IMG/VR virus record: IMGVR_UViG_3300020710_000027
Span: 1 to 29,262 of that record
Source: a virus
Reading direction: 5' to 3' (one strand)
Length of the DNA: 29,262 nt
Part shown: positions 7,901-17,601 of the stretch, piece after piece
Position numbering within the stretch: the stretch's first letter is position 1
Layout of the letters: every line of letters begins with the position of its first letter
Notes under the pieces: generated by a model
Told to the model about the DNA's origin: nothing
The model's input: the letters and a program-made list of their open reading frames with translations, nothing else
The model's database searches: none
Made by a program: the position numbers and the translations under genes

Positions 7901-10900
7901 ATGGGACTAAAAATCGGCGGTTTTTTTGCGTCATTGTTAAGTCTTGCGGCGGTTGTAGCCACTGCAATTTTGACGGATGGTTTGTCGCTGGCTTACCAAA
8001 TGGCCGCTACCTTTGCGGTGTCGATGATTGTTTCCCGCATCTTTGCGCCTAACGTTCCGCAATCACAACAAAACAATATCAGGCAACAAGTACCGCCAGA
8101 CCCAACCGCTGGCATTCCATTGGTTTATGGTGATGCGTACACGGGTGGCCGGTTCGTCGATGCGGTTTTGACAACCGATCAATCCAAGATGTTTTACGTT
8201 ATGGCGATTTCTTGCATTTCGCCCAACGGACAGTTTAGTTATGATTTAACCAAGTTTTATTACCAAGACCGTCTAATAACATTTGATTCCACAGACAGAA
8301 CAAAAGTTGTTAGTTTGACGGACCAAGCGGGTAACGTTGATACATCTATTAGCGGACACCTTTACATTGCTTGCTACATTTCCAGCGCAACAGGCACTAT
8401 TTCTGGCGTCAATACGGCAAGTGGCCCTGATGTCATTATGTCTACCGCCAACGGTGTGCCGTCTGGCCAACAATGGGTTGCTGGCAATCGCCAAATGAAC
8501 GGCACAGCGTTTGCCATTGTCACTTTGGTTTACAACGCTAATTCTGCTGGAACTGTCAGTCTGCAACCAATTACGTTTCACGTTAGTCATTATTTAAACA
8601 GTACCGGCTACGCTATACCCGGCGACGTTTGGTATGACTATTTAACAAATACAGTTTATGGTGGCGCGGTTCCAACATCGCAAGTTGATTCTGCATCAGC
8701 TACGGCTTTAAATGCCTATTCCAACGAACTTATTTCTTACACAGATTACAACGGCGCAACACAAACAATTCCGCGCTATCGGTTTAACGGCGTTTTGGAT
8801 ACCGGCCAAACTATCCTAAACAATGTGGACATCATGATGACTTGCTGCGATTCGTGGCAAGCGTATAACTCTGCAACCGGTTTGTGGTCCGTTGTCATCA
8901 ACAAATCCATTTCGCCTACTTTTAGCTTTGACGATACCAACATAATTGGCGCTATTGCTGTTGGCGCATTGGACATTACGCAACAAGTTAACCAAGTTGA
9001 ATCTAAATTTAATGATGCCACGAACCGCGACCAACCCGGATATGTGAACTTGCAAACACCTAGCGGCTTGTTGTACCCCAACGAACCGGTTAACAAATAC
9101 ACCGTTTCGTATGATTTGATTAACTCAAGCGTAACGGCGCAATACCTTGCCAACCGGGTACTGGAACAAAACCGCCAAGATTTAATTGTTAGTTTTGAAT
9201 CCACTTATGCTGGCATTCAAGTGCAAGCTGGCGATGTGGTGACGGTTACAAATGCCAATTATGGATGGACAAACCAACAATTCCGTGTAACGCAAGTAAA
9301 AGAAATGGCTCAACCCGATGGTTCTTTGTCGGCTTCATTCCAAATGAATGCCTATAACCCATCGGTGTATGCCACTTCCAACATTACGCAATTTCAACCA
9401 ACGCCAAATAGCGGCTTGGCAAATCCGCAATACTTTTCAACTTTAGTTGCGCCAACGGTTTCTAGCAGTAGTCCATCTTCTACGATTCCGACTTTTAATG
9501 TCGCGTGCACCATTCCGGTTTCTGGACAAGTGACGGAAGTCATGTTGTTTTATACAACGTATGCTAGTCCAACGCCTACACAATGGATTTTGTGGGGTTC
9601 GCAAACTTCATCTAATTCTTTGCCATTTTCGCCATCTACAACGGTGACTTTTACTGATGTTAGTTTGCCCAGTGCTACCTATTATTTTGCCTACATGGTT
9701 TTAAATAATAATAGTGCGTCTATTCTTTCGCCAATGTCGACAAGTTTTGCATGGAATCCGGCTGGCGCTGTTGGTCCATTTGTGGACATTTCTGGATATA
9801 CCGGCTTTACAAAAACTTCAACTAATGTTTATACGCCATCAACGGCCACATTAAGTGCATTAACACAAAATATTACATCGCCAACATACGCATGGACTAT
9901 TACAGGCGCAACGCCAACATCTAGCACTTTGGCATCGGTTACTATTACGCCAACTGCTGCGGCCACTAGCGTGGTGGCGCAACTTAGCGTTAGCGGAACC
10001 AATTTAACGTCGCCGATTGTTAAATCCGTAACCATGCCGATAGTGGTTCAAACTAATAAATACGCAACGGCAAATCTTTATCAGTGGAGTACGACCACAC
10101 CAACTAACCCATCCGGCACATCGGTTTACACATGGGCCACTGGCGCAAATAGTTCTTACACCGGCGGCGGCGGTTGGTCCACTAGCCCACCAGCTAATCC
10201 CGGAACGCCCTTGCTGCAATTGTGGGTTGCATCCACTGCGGTGTCTGATGTTTCATCGGCCACTACAACTAGCGTTAGTTGGGCAAGCGGTTATTCAATC
10301 AGCAACGCCAATCAGAATGGGGCAAATGGCGTTCAAAACGCAAGGCCAACTGTTTACCAATGGGCGGCAACAATTCCATCCGGCCCAACTGGAACATCCA
10401 CTTACACATGGTCCAGCAGTTCATTTACCCCAGTTCCGTCTGGTTGGTCCACCACCATCACCACATCCCCATCTGCCGGATATACGCTTTGGGCAGCAAC
10501 GGTGAATTTAACGGATGTGGCCACTGCTACAACTTCCACCATCAACTGGTCCACCGCCAGCATCTTGGCCGCTGGTTATTCCGGTACAAATGGTTCGGCT
10601 GGTTCGTCGGCTTCCGTGATGTATGCGCGGATTGCTGGTAACCCGACGCCAGTGGCCGGAACGGTAACGGTTTCTGGTAACAACGTTCCCACTGGCACAC
10701 AAGCCAGCGCGGTGTGGGGCGCGTCTTTTAACGTGACGTGGTATTCCACAGACCCTAACCCTAGCAGCAACAATTCGTTATATCAATCCGACGGTATTTA
10801 TAACGGCAGCACCACCACTTGGTCCGCGCCATACATCAGCAGCTTAAAAGTCGGCACATTGTCGGCCATCACGGTAAACACCGGCGCATTGACTGTTCAA

Positions 10901-11479
10901 GATACGCTAACCGTTAGTTCAACCGGCAACATCCAAGGTGGGCAAACCGGCTACAACACCGGAACTGGTTTTTTTCTGGGTTACAGTTCATCCACTTATA
11001 AATTGTCGATTGGCAATACCACCACCAGTTTTACATGGGATGGTTCGGCCATTACGGTGACAGGTGGCGTGATTCAAACCGGTACATCCGGTGCGCGGTT
11101 GGTTATGGGCGGCCCGTCTTACGCGCAAGCATTGATTGGCTACAACACCAGCGGCAGCGTCACAATGGGGTTTAATGCCAATACTGGGCAAGTTTATGCT
11201 TCCAATTACACTGGAACACCGGCGGCCAGCTTTGATACTGTTTCTAATACCCCGGCGGTAAAAGGCATCAATACTGGCAGCGGTACAAACAATGGTTGCG
11301 GCATTTACGGCAATTCATCCGGCGGTTTTGGCGGTGAATTCTATGGAAGCACAGCGCGGGGAACGCTATATATAGACCCGCTGCCAAGTTTGCCATCCGG
11401 GATTCTTACGGGCGGTATGTGCGTTTACAACAATCATCTATATTTCTGCAACGGAACAAGTTGGGTTCTAGTCGTTTAA
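7901..11479 (+). CDS. Large tail-tip / central fibre protein
   Basis: At 1192 residues this is the largest protein in the window. Residues about 8-47 are strongly hydrophobic ('FFASLLSLAAVVATAILTDGL...'), a segment typical of tail-tip proteins that interact with membranes or the tape measure. Residues 60-500 form the hub-like part, including 'PPDPTAGIPLVYGDAYTGGRFVDAVL' and 'AQYLANRVLEQNRQDLIVSFESTYAGIQVQAGDVVTV', which resemble gpJ-like tip cores. Residues about 500-720 look like fibronectin/Ig-type beta domains. Residues about 720-890 hold two tandem Trp/Ser/Thr-rich repeats ('LYQWSTTTPTNPSGTSVYTW' and 'VYQWAATIPSGPTGTSTYTW'). The C-terminus (about 950-1192) is fibre-like and ends 'YNNHLYFCNGTSWVLVV', probably receptor-proximal. 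A role in host adsorption is inferred. Confidence 0.75.
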   Translation: MGLKIGGFFASLLSLAAVVATAILTDGLSLAYQMAATFAVSMIVSRIFAPNVPQSQQNNIRQQVPPDPTAGIPLVYGDAYTGGRFVDAVLTTDQSKMFYVMAISCISPNGQFSYDLTKFYYQDRLITFDSTDRTKVVSLTDQAGNVDTSISGHLYIACYISSATGTISGVNTASGPDVIMSTANGVPSGQQWVAGNRQMNGTAFAIVTLVYNANSAGTVSLQPITFHVSHYLNSTGYAIPGDVWYDYLTNTVYGGAVPTSQVDSASATALNAYSNELISYTDYNGATQTIPRYRFNGVLDTGQTILNNVDIMMTCCDSWQAYNSATGLWSVVINKSISPTFSFDDTNIIGAIAVGALDITQQVNQVESKFNDATNRDQPGYVNLQTPSGLLYPNEPVNKYTVSYDLINSSVTAQYLANRVLEQNRQDLIVSFESTYAGIQVQAGDVVTVTNANYGWTNQQFRVTQVKEMAQPDGSLSASFQMNAYNPSVYATSNITQFQPTPNSGLANPQYFSTLVAPTVSSSSPSSTIPTFNVACTIPVSGQVTEVMLFYTTYASPTPTQWILWGSQTSSNSLPFSPSTTVTFTDVSLPSATYYFAYMVLNNNSASILSPMSTSFAWNPAGAVGPFVDISGYTGFTKTSTNVYTPSTATLSALTQNITSPTYAWTITGATPTSSTLASVTITPTAAATSVVAQLSVSGTNLTSPIVKSVTMPIVVQTNKYATANLYQWSTTTPTNPSGTSVYTWATGANSSYTGGGGWSTSPPANPGTPLLQLWVASTAVSDVSSATTTSVSWASGYSISNANQNGANGVQNARPTVYQWAATIPSGPTGTSTYTWSSSSFTPVPSGWSTTITTSPSAGYTLWAATVNLTDVATATTSTINWSTASILAAGYSGTNGSAGSSASVMYARIAGNPTPVAGTVTVSGNNVPTGTQASAVWGASFNVTWYSTDPNPSSNNSLYQSDGIYNGSTTTWSAPYISSLKVGTLSAITVNTGALTVQDTLTVSSTGNIQGGQTGYNTGTGFFLGYSSSTYKLSIGNTTTSFTWDGSAITVTGGVIQTGTSGARLVMGGPSYAQALIGYNTSGSVTMGFNANTGQVYASNYTGTPAASFDTVSNTPAVKGINTGSGTNNGCGIYGNSSGGFGGEFYGSTARGTLYIDPLPSLPSGILTGGMCVYNNHLYFCNGTSWVLVV
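10063..10590 (+). repeat. Two diverged tandem repeats in the tip protein
   Basis: About 85-residue units beginning near 10075 and 10357 share the order 'YQW..T.P..P.GTS.YTW', 'GWST', 'LW.A...L/A.DV..ATT..I/V.W'. They align in protein but have diverged in DNA, so this is an old domain duplication within the fibre rather than a recent DNA repeat. Confidence 0.65.
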
Positions 11480-11488
11480 GGAACAAGC

Positions 11489-11809
11489 ATGGCAAATTAC
11501 AACGAAATCGACGTTACCGGCACTGAATATCAGCGGTGTTTTTCTGCTGTTATTAACAATGTTTTGGGCCAAACGCCCGAAATCATCTTCAAAGAAGAAA
11601 AGGTTTTAAACCTAAACAGTGGGAAAATGTTGATGGGTTGCGGCTATTGCAGCTTGTCGTATTCTGCCGACGCTACATTTCCAATTTTGGATTTGACAAC
11701 GGACAACCCCACTGGGCAGACAATGACACACGCCCAACTTTACCAAGCGTTATATAGTTTGTACGTTCAAACGGCAAATGCCCGTGACAACGCAGCAAAA
11801 CCAGCTTAG
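11489..11809 (+). CDS. Small protein of unknown function in the fibre cassette
   Basis: The 106-residue protein contains 'EIDVTGTEYQRCFSAVINNVLGQTPEIIFKEEKVLNLNSGKMLMGCGYCSLSYSADATFPILDL'. It is mixed beta and helix with four Cys, two of them in 'GCGYC'. No signal peptide or TM segment is present and no family is recognised. It follows the tip gene by nine bases and is separated from the next gene by 70 bases without a convincing terminator. It may be a virion accessory or fibre-associated protein, judging by place only. Confidence 0.6.
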   Translation: MANYNEIDVTGTEYQRCFSAVINNVLGQTPEIIFKEEKVLNLNSGKMLMGCGYCSLSYSADATFPILDLTTDNPTGQTMTHAQLYQALYSLYVQTANARDNAAKPA

Positions 11810-11879
11810 AATTAGCAAAAGACAAGACACCATTACCCGTGGGAATCACGGATGTTCTGACTAAGTTTAGGGAACTAAC

Positions 11880-12362
11880 ATGGCTATCTTTAACAAAAAT
11901 TCACTGGCACAAGTCAGTGGATTTGATAACCCAATTCTTGCTGGCGAATTGGTGTGGGACCAACAGACGTATTGGAATTTATCTTTTACCAATGACGTTG
12001 GGCCGGTCAATTTAACTGGCGCTACGATTGACGCACAAATCGTTCGGCGCGAACTATCCAATCTAAACGACACCCGCTACGGTTTGACGTTTGACATTGC
12101 GGATTACGTTCCCACACCCGCCGCAATTACGCTAACCATTACCAACATCAATGCCACTGCTGGCACTTGCACATTGGTAATTGATTCGACAGCATGGGGT
12201 TTAATGGCCACAGACCCGGAACTAGAAATCAACGCGAACAATCCCGTTGGTTATTCTGGCCGTGTGAAGGTTTCGTTTCCCGCATCCGGCCCAACACCCG
12301 CAGACGACATGATTATTTTTCTGTTGTTCATTGTTCGTTCTGACGGTGTGGTGGTGTTATGA
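11880..12362 (+). CDS. Fibre-associated beta-rich protein (baseplate/adaptor-like)
   Basis: This is a 160-residue protein whose layout resembles an N-terminal baseplate or fibre anchor domain. '[39 protein letters not shown]' is followed by '[27 protein letters not shown]' and 'GRVKVSF'. Proteins with the 'G.~w~~.~~...~~vDLTG.~~~aqir' pattern are common as separate small genes next to collagen-like fibres. It overlaps the fibre gene by four bases (ATGA), which supports coupled production and a role attaching that fibre to the tail. This is a similarity seen by eye; no family name is claimed. Confidence 0.6.
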   Translation: MAIFNKNSLAQVSGFDNPILAGELVWDQQTYWNLSFTNDVGPVNLTGATIDAQIVRRELSNLNDTRYGLTFDIADYVPTPAAITLTITNINATAGTCTLVIDSTAWGLMATDPELEINANNPVGYSGRVKVSFPASGPTPADDMIIFLLFIVRSDGVVVL

Positions 12363-14815
12363 GCAATTTAGTTGTAACTGTTATTGATGGCAACAATGTA
12401 AATTTGGCCGTTGTTCCGCAACCGCGTGTTGAGGCAAGAATTGACCGTGGTGTTGTAGGCCCTATCGGACCTACCGGCAATATTGGAAATACAGGACCAA
12501 CTGGTCCTACTGGCGCAACAGGTCCGACCGGCGCACCTTCTACGGTTGTCGGTCCTACTGGTCCTACCGGCGCACAAGGTAATCAAGGCATTCAAGGCCC
12601 TACTGGTCCTCAAGGTGTTCAAGGCATTCAGGGTATCCAAGGAAATACAGGGCCAACCGGGGCGCAAGGCGTTACTGGACCAACGGGACCAACGGGTTCA
12701 CAAGGTAGCATCGGCAATACTGGGCCTACTGGGGCGCAAGGCATTCAAGGAAATACTGGCCCGACGGGACCAACAGGTTCGCAGGGCATCCAAGGTAATG
12801 TTGGACCCACTGGGCCACAAGGTATTCAAGGCATCCAAGGTATTCAGGGAAATACCGGTCCAACAGGTCCAACCGGGGCGCAAGGCATACAAGGCGTAAC
12901 TGGGCCTACTGGACCGACCGGCGCTATTGGATTAACGGGACCCACTGGGCCAACAGGCGCACAGGGTATTCAAGGTATTGCTGGCCCAACCGGTCCAACC
13001 GGTTCTATTGGGCAAGTTGGCCCTACTGGTCCACAAGGTACATCCATCAACATCAAAGGCACATTGCCAGACCCTTCATATTTGCCAGCTACTGGCAATA
13101 ATGTGGATGATGCCTACATCATTTCGTCTAATGGCGATTTGTATATTTGGAACGGCACTGCATGGTACAACGCTGGCCAAATTGTTGGCCCAACTGGTTC
13201 GCAAGGCCCAACGGGTCCCACCGGAACAACTGGCGCAAGCGGCCCAACCGGACCCACAGGCGCGCAAGGTGGAATTGGCAATACTGGACCCACCGGTCCA
13301 ACTGGCAGCACTGGCGCTGTTGGACCCACTGGTTCGGTTGGGCCTACCGGACCGACAGGTGCACAAGGTAACGACGGCCCTACTGGTCCCCAAGGCATCC
13401 AAGGCGTACAAGGTATTCAAGGTAATACAGGACCCACGGGACCCACGGGGGCAACTGGTTTAACTGGTGCGACAGGACCTACCGGCGCTACTGGGCCAAC
13501 AGGACCGCAGGGGATTCAAGGCATTACTGGTCCAACTGGGCCAACCGGCGCACAAGGCATTCAAGGCAATGTCGGCCCGACAGGACCGCAGGGTATTCAA
13601 GGTATACAAGGCGTTCAGGGTAACACCGGACCAACTGGTTCCACCGGACCCACTGGGCCAACTGGCGCGGCGTCCACAGTGGCCGGTCCAACCGGCCCTA
13701 CGGGGGCGCAAGGCAATGTCGGGCCAACCGGACCAACGGGCAGCACTGGCGCAACCGGCGCTGGTGGTGTGTTGGGTTATTACGGCAGTTTTTATGATGC
13801 CACTAATCAAACCGCAGCAAGCACAACGGTTGCTTATGTTATCAATGTTGGCAATACATTTGAATCAAATGGCGTTAGCATTACTTCTGGCAATAGACTA
13901 ACTTTTACTTATGCTGGCACATATAACGTTCAGTATTCCATTCAATTTGCAAATTCTGACGCTAATGGCGATAACGTAGATGTTTGGTTGCGTAAAAATG
14001 GTACAGATGTTGCCGATAGCAATTCCATTTACAACGTACCCGGTACAGCACATGGTGGTGCTGGCGCTTTAATTGCTGCCATCAATTATGTTTTAACAGT
14101 TTCGGCTGGCGACTATTTGGAATTGGTATGGGCGGCGTCTAACACCACCATTTCTATTGCTACCACCGGTTCACAAACATCACCAACGGTTCCAATTACG
14201 CCCGGCGTCATTTTGACTGCTTCCCAAGTGATGTATACCCAACTTGGCCCAACTGGGGCGGTTGGACCTACCGGACCCACAGGTGCACAGGGTAATTCCA
14301 TTACCGGACCCACGGGTCCAACTGGCGCAGCTTCCACCGTTGCCGGTCCTACCGGACCAACCGGACCCCAAGGTATCCAAGGGATTACTGGTCCAACCGG
14401 CTCAACTGGTGCACAGGGCAATACGGTTACAGGTCCAACCGGTCCAACCGGCCCGACCGGGGCAGCTTCTACCGTAACCGGGCCTACGGGTCCAACGGGG
14501 GCACAAGGTAATACAGTCACCGGACCAACGGGTCCAACCGGGCCAACGGGTGCAGTTTCAACTGTTCCCGGCCCAACGGGTCCAACCGGCGCGGCTGGTT
14601 CCGTCATTGTTTCTGCCACAGCACCATTAAGTCCAATAAATGGACAGCTTTGGTACGATTCAACCAACGGCGTTATGCTGGTTTATTACGGCACTTTGTG
14701 GGTTGAGGATTATCAATCACAATACACTACCACGGCGGCTTTGCCTGACATGATTTGCGGCAATGCTTCCACCGTTTCATTTACTTATTCACTTAATTGC
14801 GGGGCATCGGTATGA
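12359..14815 (+). CDS. Collagen-like tail fibre protein with C1q/TNF-like domain
   Basis: The 818-residue protein begins with a roughly 30-residue anchor. Collagen-type Gly-X-Y triplets follow at about residues 33-226, 275-468 and 629-747, mostly GPTGPTG and GIQGIQG units. The first interruption (about 227-275) has a '[17 protein letters not shown]' motif seen in phage fibres. The second (about 469-628) reads as a C1q/TNF-like jelly roll: '[42 protein letters not shown]', then '[18 protein letters not shown]', then '[12 protein letters not shown]'. Such domains trimerise collagen-like fibres. The C-terminus contains '[26 protein letters not shown]', a fibre-tip pattern. It probably forms a trimeric side fibre. 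The repetitive DNA makes it prone to expansion, contraction and recombination. Confidence 0.88.
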   Translation: MSNLVVTVIDGNNVNLAVVPQPRVEARIDRGVVGPIGPTGNIGNTGPTGPTGATGPTGAPSTVVGPTGPTGAQGNQGIQGPTGPQGVQGIQGIQGNTGPTGAQGVTGPTGPTGSQGSIGNTGPTGAQGIQGNTGPTGPTGSQGIQGNVGPTGPQGIQGIQGIQGNTGPTGPTGAQGIQGVTGPTGPTGAIGLTGPTGPTGAQGIQGIAGPTGPTGSIGQVGPTGPQGTSINIKGTLPDPSYLPATGNNVDDAYIISSNGDLYIWNGTAWYNAGQIVGPTGSQGPTGPTGTTGASGPTGPTGAQGGIGNTGPTGPTGSTGAVGPTGSVGPTGPTGAQGNDGPTGPQGIQGVQGIQGNTGPTGPTGATGLTGATGPTGATGPTGPQGIQGITGPTGPTGAQGIQGNVGPTGPQGIQGIQGVQGNTGPTGSTGPTGPTGAASTVAGPTGPTGAQGNVGPTGPTGSTGATGAGGVLGYYGSFYDATNQTAASTTVAYVINVGNTFESNGVSITSGNRLTFTYAGTYNVQYSIQFANSDANGDNVDVWLRKNGTDVADSNSIYNVPGTAHGGAGALIAAINYVLTVSAGDYLELVWAASNTTISIATTGSQTSPTVPITPGVILTASQVMYTQLGPTGAVGPTGPTGAQGNSITGPTGPTGAASTVAGPTGPTGPQGIQGITGPTGSTGAQGNTVTGPTGPTGPTGAASTVTGPTGPTGAQGNTVTGPTGPTGPTGAVSTVPGPTGPTGAAGSVIVSATAPLSPINGQLWYDSTNGVMLVYYGTLWVEDYQSQYTTTAALPDMICGNASTVSFTYSLNCGASV
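12452..13030 (+). repeat. Collagen Gly-X-Y coding repeat block 1
   Basis: Near-continuous nine- to eighteen-base units encode GPTGPTG, GAQG and GIQGIQG. The units differ at synonymous sites, so selection has kept the protein pattern while the DNA has diverged. The opposite strand is open in places and produces spurious 'PVGPVGP' frames. Confidence 0.9.
13184..13765 (+). repeat. Collagen Gly-X-Y coding repeat block 2
   Basis: This second long block of GPTG/GIQG units lies between the short 'WNGTAWYN' insert and the C1q-like domain. Blocks 1 and 2 are similar enough in sequence to recombine with each other. Confidence 0.9.
14245..14602 (+). repeat. Collagen Gly-X-Y coding repeat block 3
   Basis: This block lies downstream of the C1q-like domain. 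It contains repeated '[19 protein letters not shown]' and '[10 protein letters not shown]' units, giving longer-period near-identical repeats at protein level. Confidence 0.88.
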
Positions 14816-16077
14816 CGACACAACTTCAAATTCGTAACGATACGGCGGCCAATTGGACGTCAAATAATCCAACTTTGCTGTCTGGTGAAATGGGTTATGA
14901 AACTGACACCAACAAATTAAAAATTGGGAATGGCTCAACAGCTTGGACATCATTGGCTTATAGTCCAATCATTTCCAATGCAGCCATAACCAGCGGCACA
15001 ATCAATGGCGCAACCATTGGCGCAACAACCCCTAGCACCGGCGCTTTTACGACTTTATCAGCATCCAGCACCATTACATCCACAGTTACTACCGGCACTT
15101 CTCCATTTTCTATTGCGTCTGCTACCGTTGTTCCTAATTTAAACGCATCTTATTTAAACGGGGCAACTTTTTCATCACCCGGCGCAATTGGAAATTCTAG
15201 TTCTTCTAGTGGTGCGTTTACCAGTTTAACGGCCGGCACATTGGACGGTGCAAGCATCGGTTCAATTACACCGGCAGCGGGTTCTTTTACAACGCTGGCA
15301 GCTTCATCAACGATTTCTGGCACTGGTTTTAGCACTTATTTGGCGTCCCCGCCAGCAATTGGCGGTACAACGGCAAGCACTGGTAAATTTACCACCATGA
15401 CAGCCACAACAGTAACGGCAACGGCTGGCGCTGGTTTTCAAAATATGGTTGTGCAAACAACCGGCACATCAGCTACTTATACTTTACCAGCAGCACTTCA
15501 AGTAACAGGCGCAAAATTTAAAGTCACCATTATTGGTGGTGGTGCTGGCGGTGGTGGCACTGGTGCGGTTGCGGGTCAAACTGGCGGCGGCGGGGGTTCT
15601 GGTGGGGTTGTTATTGTTTATCTTACTTATGTGTCCGGCCAAAATACCATTACCTACACCGTAGGCGGCGGTGGCGCTGGTGGATTATCAACACCGGCTG
15701 CGGGCACTAATGGAACGGCATCTTCTATTACTTACAACAGCGTTACATACACTGCTGGCGGCGGCACTGGCGGGCAAACTGGTGCTGGCACAACCACCAC
15801 AGGCAGCGGTGGCGGTACTGCAACTGGCGGTACTTTAAACTTGGTTGGTGGCATTGGTTCTTATGGTGGCGTGGCTGCTGCTACTCACAACGTTTTGGGT
15901 GATGGCGGCAACACACCGTTAGGATTTGGTTTTGGCGGCAGAACGCCATTAACAACACAAACATCAAGCGCAGGTAGTGGTTATGGTGGTGGCGGTTCCG
16001 GCGCATATAATGGCGCAACTGCAACGGCCACCGCTGGTGGCGCTGGTGCTGCTGGTGTTGTTATCATTGAGTATTGA
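14812..16077 (+). CDS. Tail fibre with Mtd-like N-terminus and glycine-rich adhesin domain
   Basis: The start at 14812 is chosen for the ATGA overlap with the previous stop; an upstream TTG would add five residues. Residues 1-50 of this 421-residue protein ('[46 protein letters not shown]') match the N-terminal beta-prism motif of major tropism determinant-type fibres. Residues about 55-220 are Thr/Ser/Ala-rich fibre repeats with '[20 protein letters not shown]' units. Residues about 235-421 are glycine-rich ('[15 protein letters not shown]', '[11 protein letters not shown]'). This resembles the Gly-rich domains of phage adhesins that fold as polyglycine type II helices, as in S16 gp38. It is likely a host-range determinant. 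Confidence 0.8.
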   Translation: MTTQLQIRNDTAANWTSNNPTLLSGEMGYETDTNKLKIGNGSTAWTSLAYSPIISNAAITSGTINGATIGATTPSTGAFTTLSASSTITSTVTTGTSPFSIASATVVPNLNASYLNGATFSSPGAIGNSSSSSGAFTSLTAGTLDGASIGSITPAAGSFTTLAASSTISGTGFSTYLASPPAIGGTTASTGKFTTMTATTVTATAGAGFQNMVVQTTGTSATYTLPAALQVTGAKFKVTIIGGGAGGGGTGAVAGQTGGGGGSGGVVIVYLTYVSGQNTITYTVGGGGAGGLSTPAAGTNGTASSITYNSVTYTAGGGTGGQTGAGTTTTGSGGGTATGGTLNLVGGIGSYGGVAAATHNVLGDGGNTPLGFGFGGRTPLTTQTSSAGSGYGGGGSGAYNGATATATAGGAGAAGVVIIEY

Positions 16078-16080
16078 TTT

Positions 16081-17214
16081 ATGGCTGCAATTGTTTTTCC
16101 AACAAGCCCGGTTGTTAATCAAATTTATGCCAGCGGTTCATCCGCATGGCAATGGGATGGCGTTGCATGGCGCGTCATTAGGCCAACTACAACACCAAGT
16201 CAATTGGTATTTAACAACGTAAGTTTTGGCAGCGCCAGCAGTATCAACGCGCCATTTACAAGCGGCAGTTTTTCAATTGAACCTATTGGCTCGCAAGTTT
16301 TTTATTTAAGCGGGTATTTCAACCCAATTGCGGGCGCAAGATGTTATTTTATTGACATCCTGGGCGCTGGTGGTGGCGGTGGTGGGGGTTCAAGTAATTT
16401 AAATGGTATTGGTGGAAACGGTGGACAAGGCGGCTTTGGCGGCGCTCGTTATTATGTAACCATTCCCGCGCAAGATATGCCAGTCGGCACTTCAATTTTA
16501 GTAACTGTTGGTGCTGGTGGTGCTAGTGGTACTGGCGCACCAATAGGCAATAGTGGAAACAGCACCGGGGGCACTGGTGGTAATTCATCATTTGCATCTT
16601 ATTTAATTGTTGGTGGCGGCGCAGGTGGTAATTATTCCGGCATTGTATATCCCGGTGGGTCAGTCGGTGGAAATTTACTTGGTGGCAACGGAACCACAAG
16701 TTTGGGCGGTTCCGGTTTTCTTGGCGCACAAAACCAAAATATCAATTCTATTTATGGCGGTGCTGGTGGGGGCGCTGCAAGTAAAAGTAATTCAGGCAAT
16801 CCCGGAACCGCTGGTGGTTCTTGCGTCTTTGGTGGCGCAGGTGGGGGTGGCGGTGGTTCTGGCTACAACGGCACTGGTGGTAGTTCAACACCGGGAACCG
16901 TTGGTGGAAATGGTGGTTCAACTGTTATGGGTACTGTTGCTGGTGGCGCTGGCGGTTATGGTGTTGATGGTTCAACGGGGATATTGATAAATAATGCTTT
17001 TGCTGTCGGTTCGGGCGGTGGCGGTGGTGGAGGTGGTATTAGTACGTATCTTGTCCAAACCGGAAATGGTTATAACGGTGGCGCTGGCTCTTTGGGTTCT
17101 GGCGGTGGTGGTGGCGGCGGCGGCGGGGCAGAATATACCGGCTCTTACGCTACTGGTGCTGGTGGTAATGGCGGCGCTGGTGGCAACGGCCGTGTAGTTG
17201 TTTATTGGTGGTAA
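16081..17214 (+). CDS. Second glycine-rich tail fibre / adhesin
   Basis: At 377 residues, it starts three bases after the previous gene. The N-terminal part has 'FPTSPVVNQIYASGSSAWQWDGVAWRVI', the short 'W.WDG..W' motif common in phage fibres. Residues about 75-100 ('ARCYFIDILGAGGGGGGGSS') start a glycine-rich domain that fills the rest, with repeated 'GGAGGG' runs and 'FGGAGGGGGGSGYNGTGG'. The C-terminus, 'GNGGAGGNGRVVVYWW', parallels the end of the preceding protein ('[10 protein letters not shown]'), so the two share a fold. Tandem glycine-rich genes suggest duplication followed by diversification of receptor-binding surfaces. The overlapping frames on both strands are shadows. Confidence 0.75.
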   Translation: MAAIVFPTSPVVNQIYASGSSAWQWDGVAWRVIRPTTTPSQLVFNNVSFGSASSINAPFTSGSFSIEPIGSQVFYLSGYFNPIAGARCYFIDILGAGGGGGGGSSNLNGIGGNGGQGGFGGARYYVTIPAQDMPVGTSILVTVGAGGASGTGAPIGNSGNSTGGTGGNSSFASYLIVGGGAGGNYSGIVYPGGSVGGNLLGGNGTTSLGGSGFLGAQNQNINSIYGGAGGGAASKSNSGNPGTAGGSCVFGGAGGGGGGSGYNGTGGSSTPGTVGGNGGSTVMGTVAGGAGGYGVDGSTGILINNAFAVGSGGGGGGGGISTYLVQTGNGYNGGAGSLGSGGGGGGGGGAEYTGSYATGAGGNGGAGGNGRVVVYWW

Positions 17215-17216
17215 AT

Positions 17217-17582
17217 ATGAAATACGCAATTATTGAAAATTCCGTTGTTGTTAATATCGCCCTTGCTGATGAACCGTTGGCCGATAATTGGATTCCAGAC
17301 CCTGATGAACAAGCGCAAATTAAAGGCACGTGGGATGGAATCGTGTTTCAGCCTTACGTTGTCCCGCCAGAACAAATCCAAGCGGCCAACAAAGCCACAG
17401 CGCAAACATTATTGCAAGCAACCGATTGGGCAACATTGGCAGACATCACGACTGGTTCGCCAAAGCTGAATAATCAAGCGGATTTCTTGAACTATCGCAA
17501 TCTTGTTCGGGTTATTGCAATCAACCCGCCAACTACACCGGCGACATTTCCAACACTTCCGCAGGAACAATGGACAACATAA
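17217..17582 (+). CDS. Tail fibre assembly chaperone-like protein (Phage_tail_APC pattern)
   Basis: The start at 17217 follows the previous stop by two bases; an in-frame GTG at 17205 would overlap the fibre gene. The 121-residue protein begins 'MKYAIIENSVVVNIALADEPLADNWI', typical of small chaperone-type proteins that open with a strand and 'I.~g.V.Ni'. It ends with 'LLQATDWATLADITTGSPKLNNQADFLNYRNLVRVIAINPPTTPATFPTLPQEQW'. This matches the 'DWt.L.D......~~~~YR~~lR.I..~P..~..~P..P' pattern of the phage tail assembly chaperone family. It lies right after the fibre genes, so assistance in fibre folding or attachment is inferred. Confidence 0.75.
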   Translation: MKYAIIENSVVVNIALADEPLADNWIPDPDEQAQIKGTWDGIVFQPYVVPPEQIQAANKATAQTLLQATDWATLADITTGSPKLNNQADFLNYRNLVRVIAINPPTTPATFPTLPQEQWTT

Positions 17583-17601
17583 ATGTGGCATAATTCAAAG
17601 C

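Noticed and set aside
11826-11855. Short CCGTG/CACGG hairpin before the fibre-associated gene
   Set aside because: It has a five-pair stem and no T-run; too weak to call a terminator.
12452-14602. CRISPR-like array
   Set aside because: Regular repeats here are protein-coding Gly-X-Y triplets in a single frame, without fixed-length spacers.
13114-14667. Minus-strand 'PVGPVGP' proteins opposite the collagen-like gene
   Set aside because: They are the mirror reading of GPTG-coding repeats; an open frame there is forced by the repeat.
16607-17229. Alternative frames inside the glycine-rich fibre
   Set aside because: GGN-rich DNA stays open in other frames; the Val/Ala/Leu-rich or Thr-rich products show no family pattern or start signal.
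17503-17601. N-terminal extension of the HNH-AP2 nuclease
   Set aside because: It overlaps the tail chaperone gene and reads Arg/His-rich nonsense. ATG at 17602 begins a normal nuclease N-terminus.
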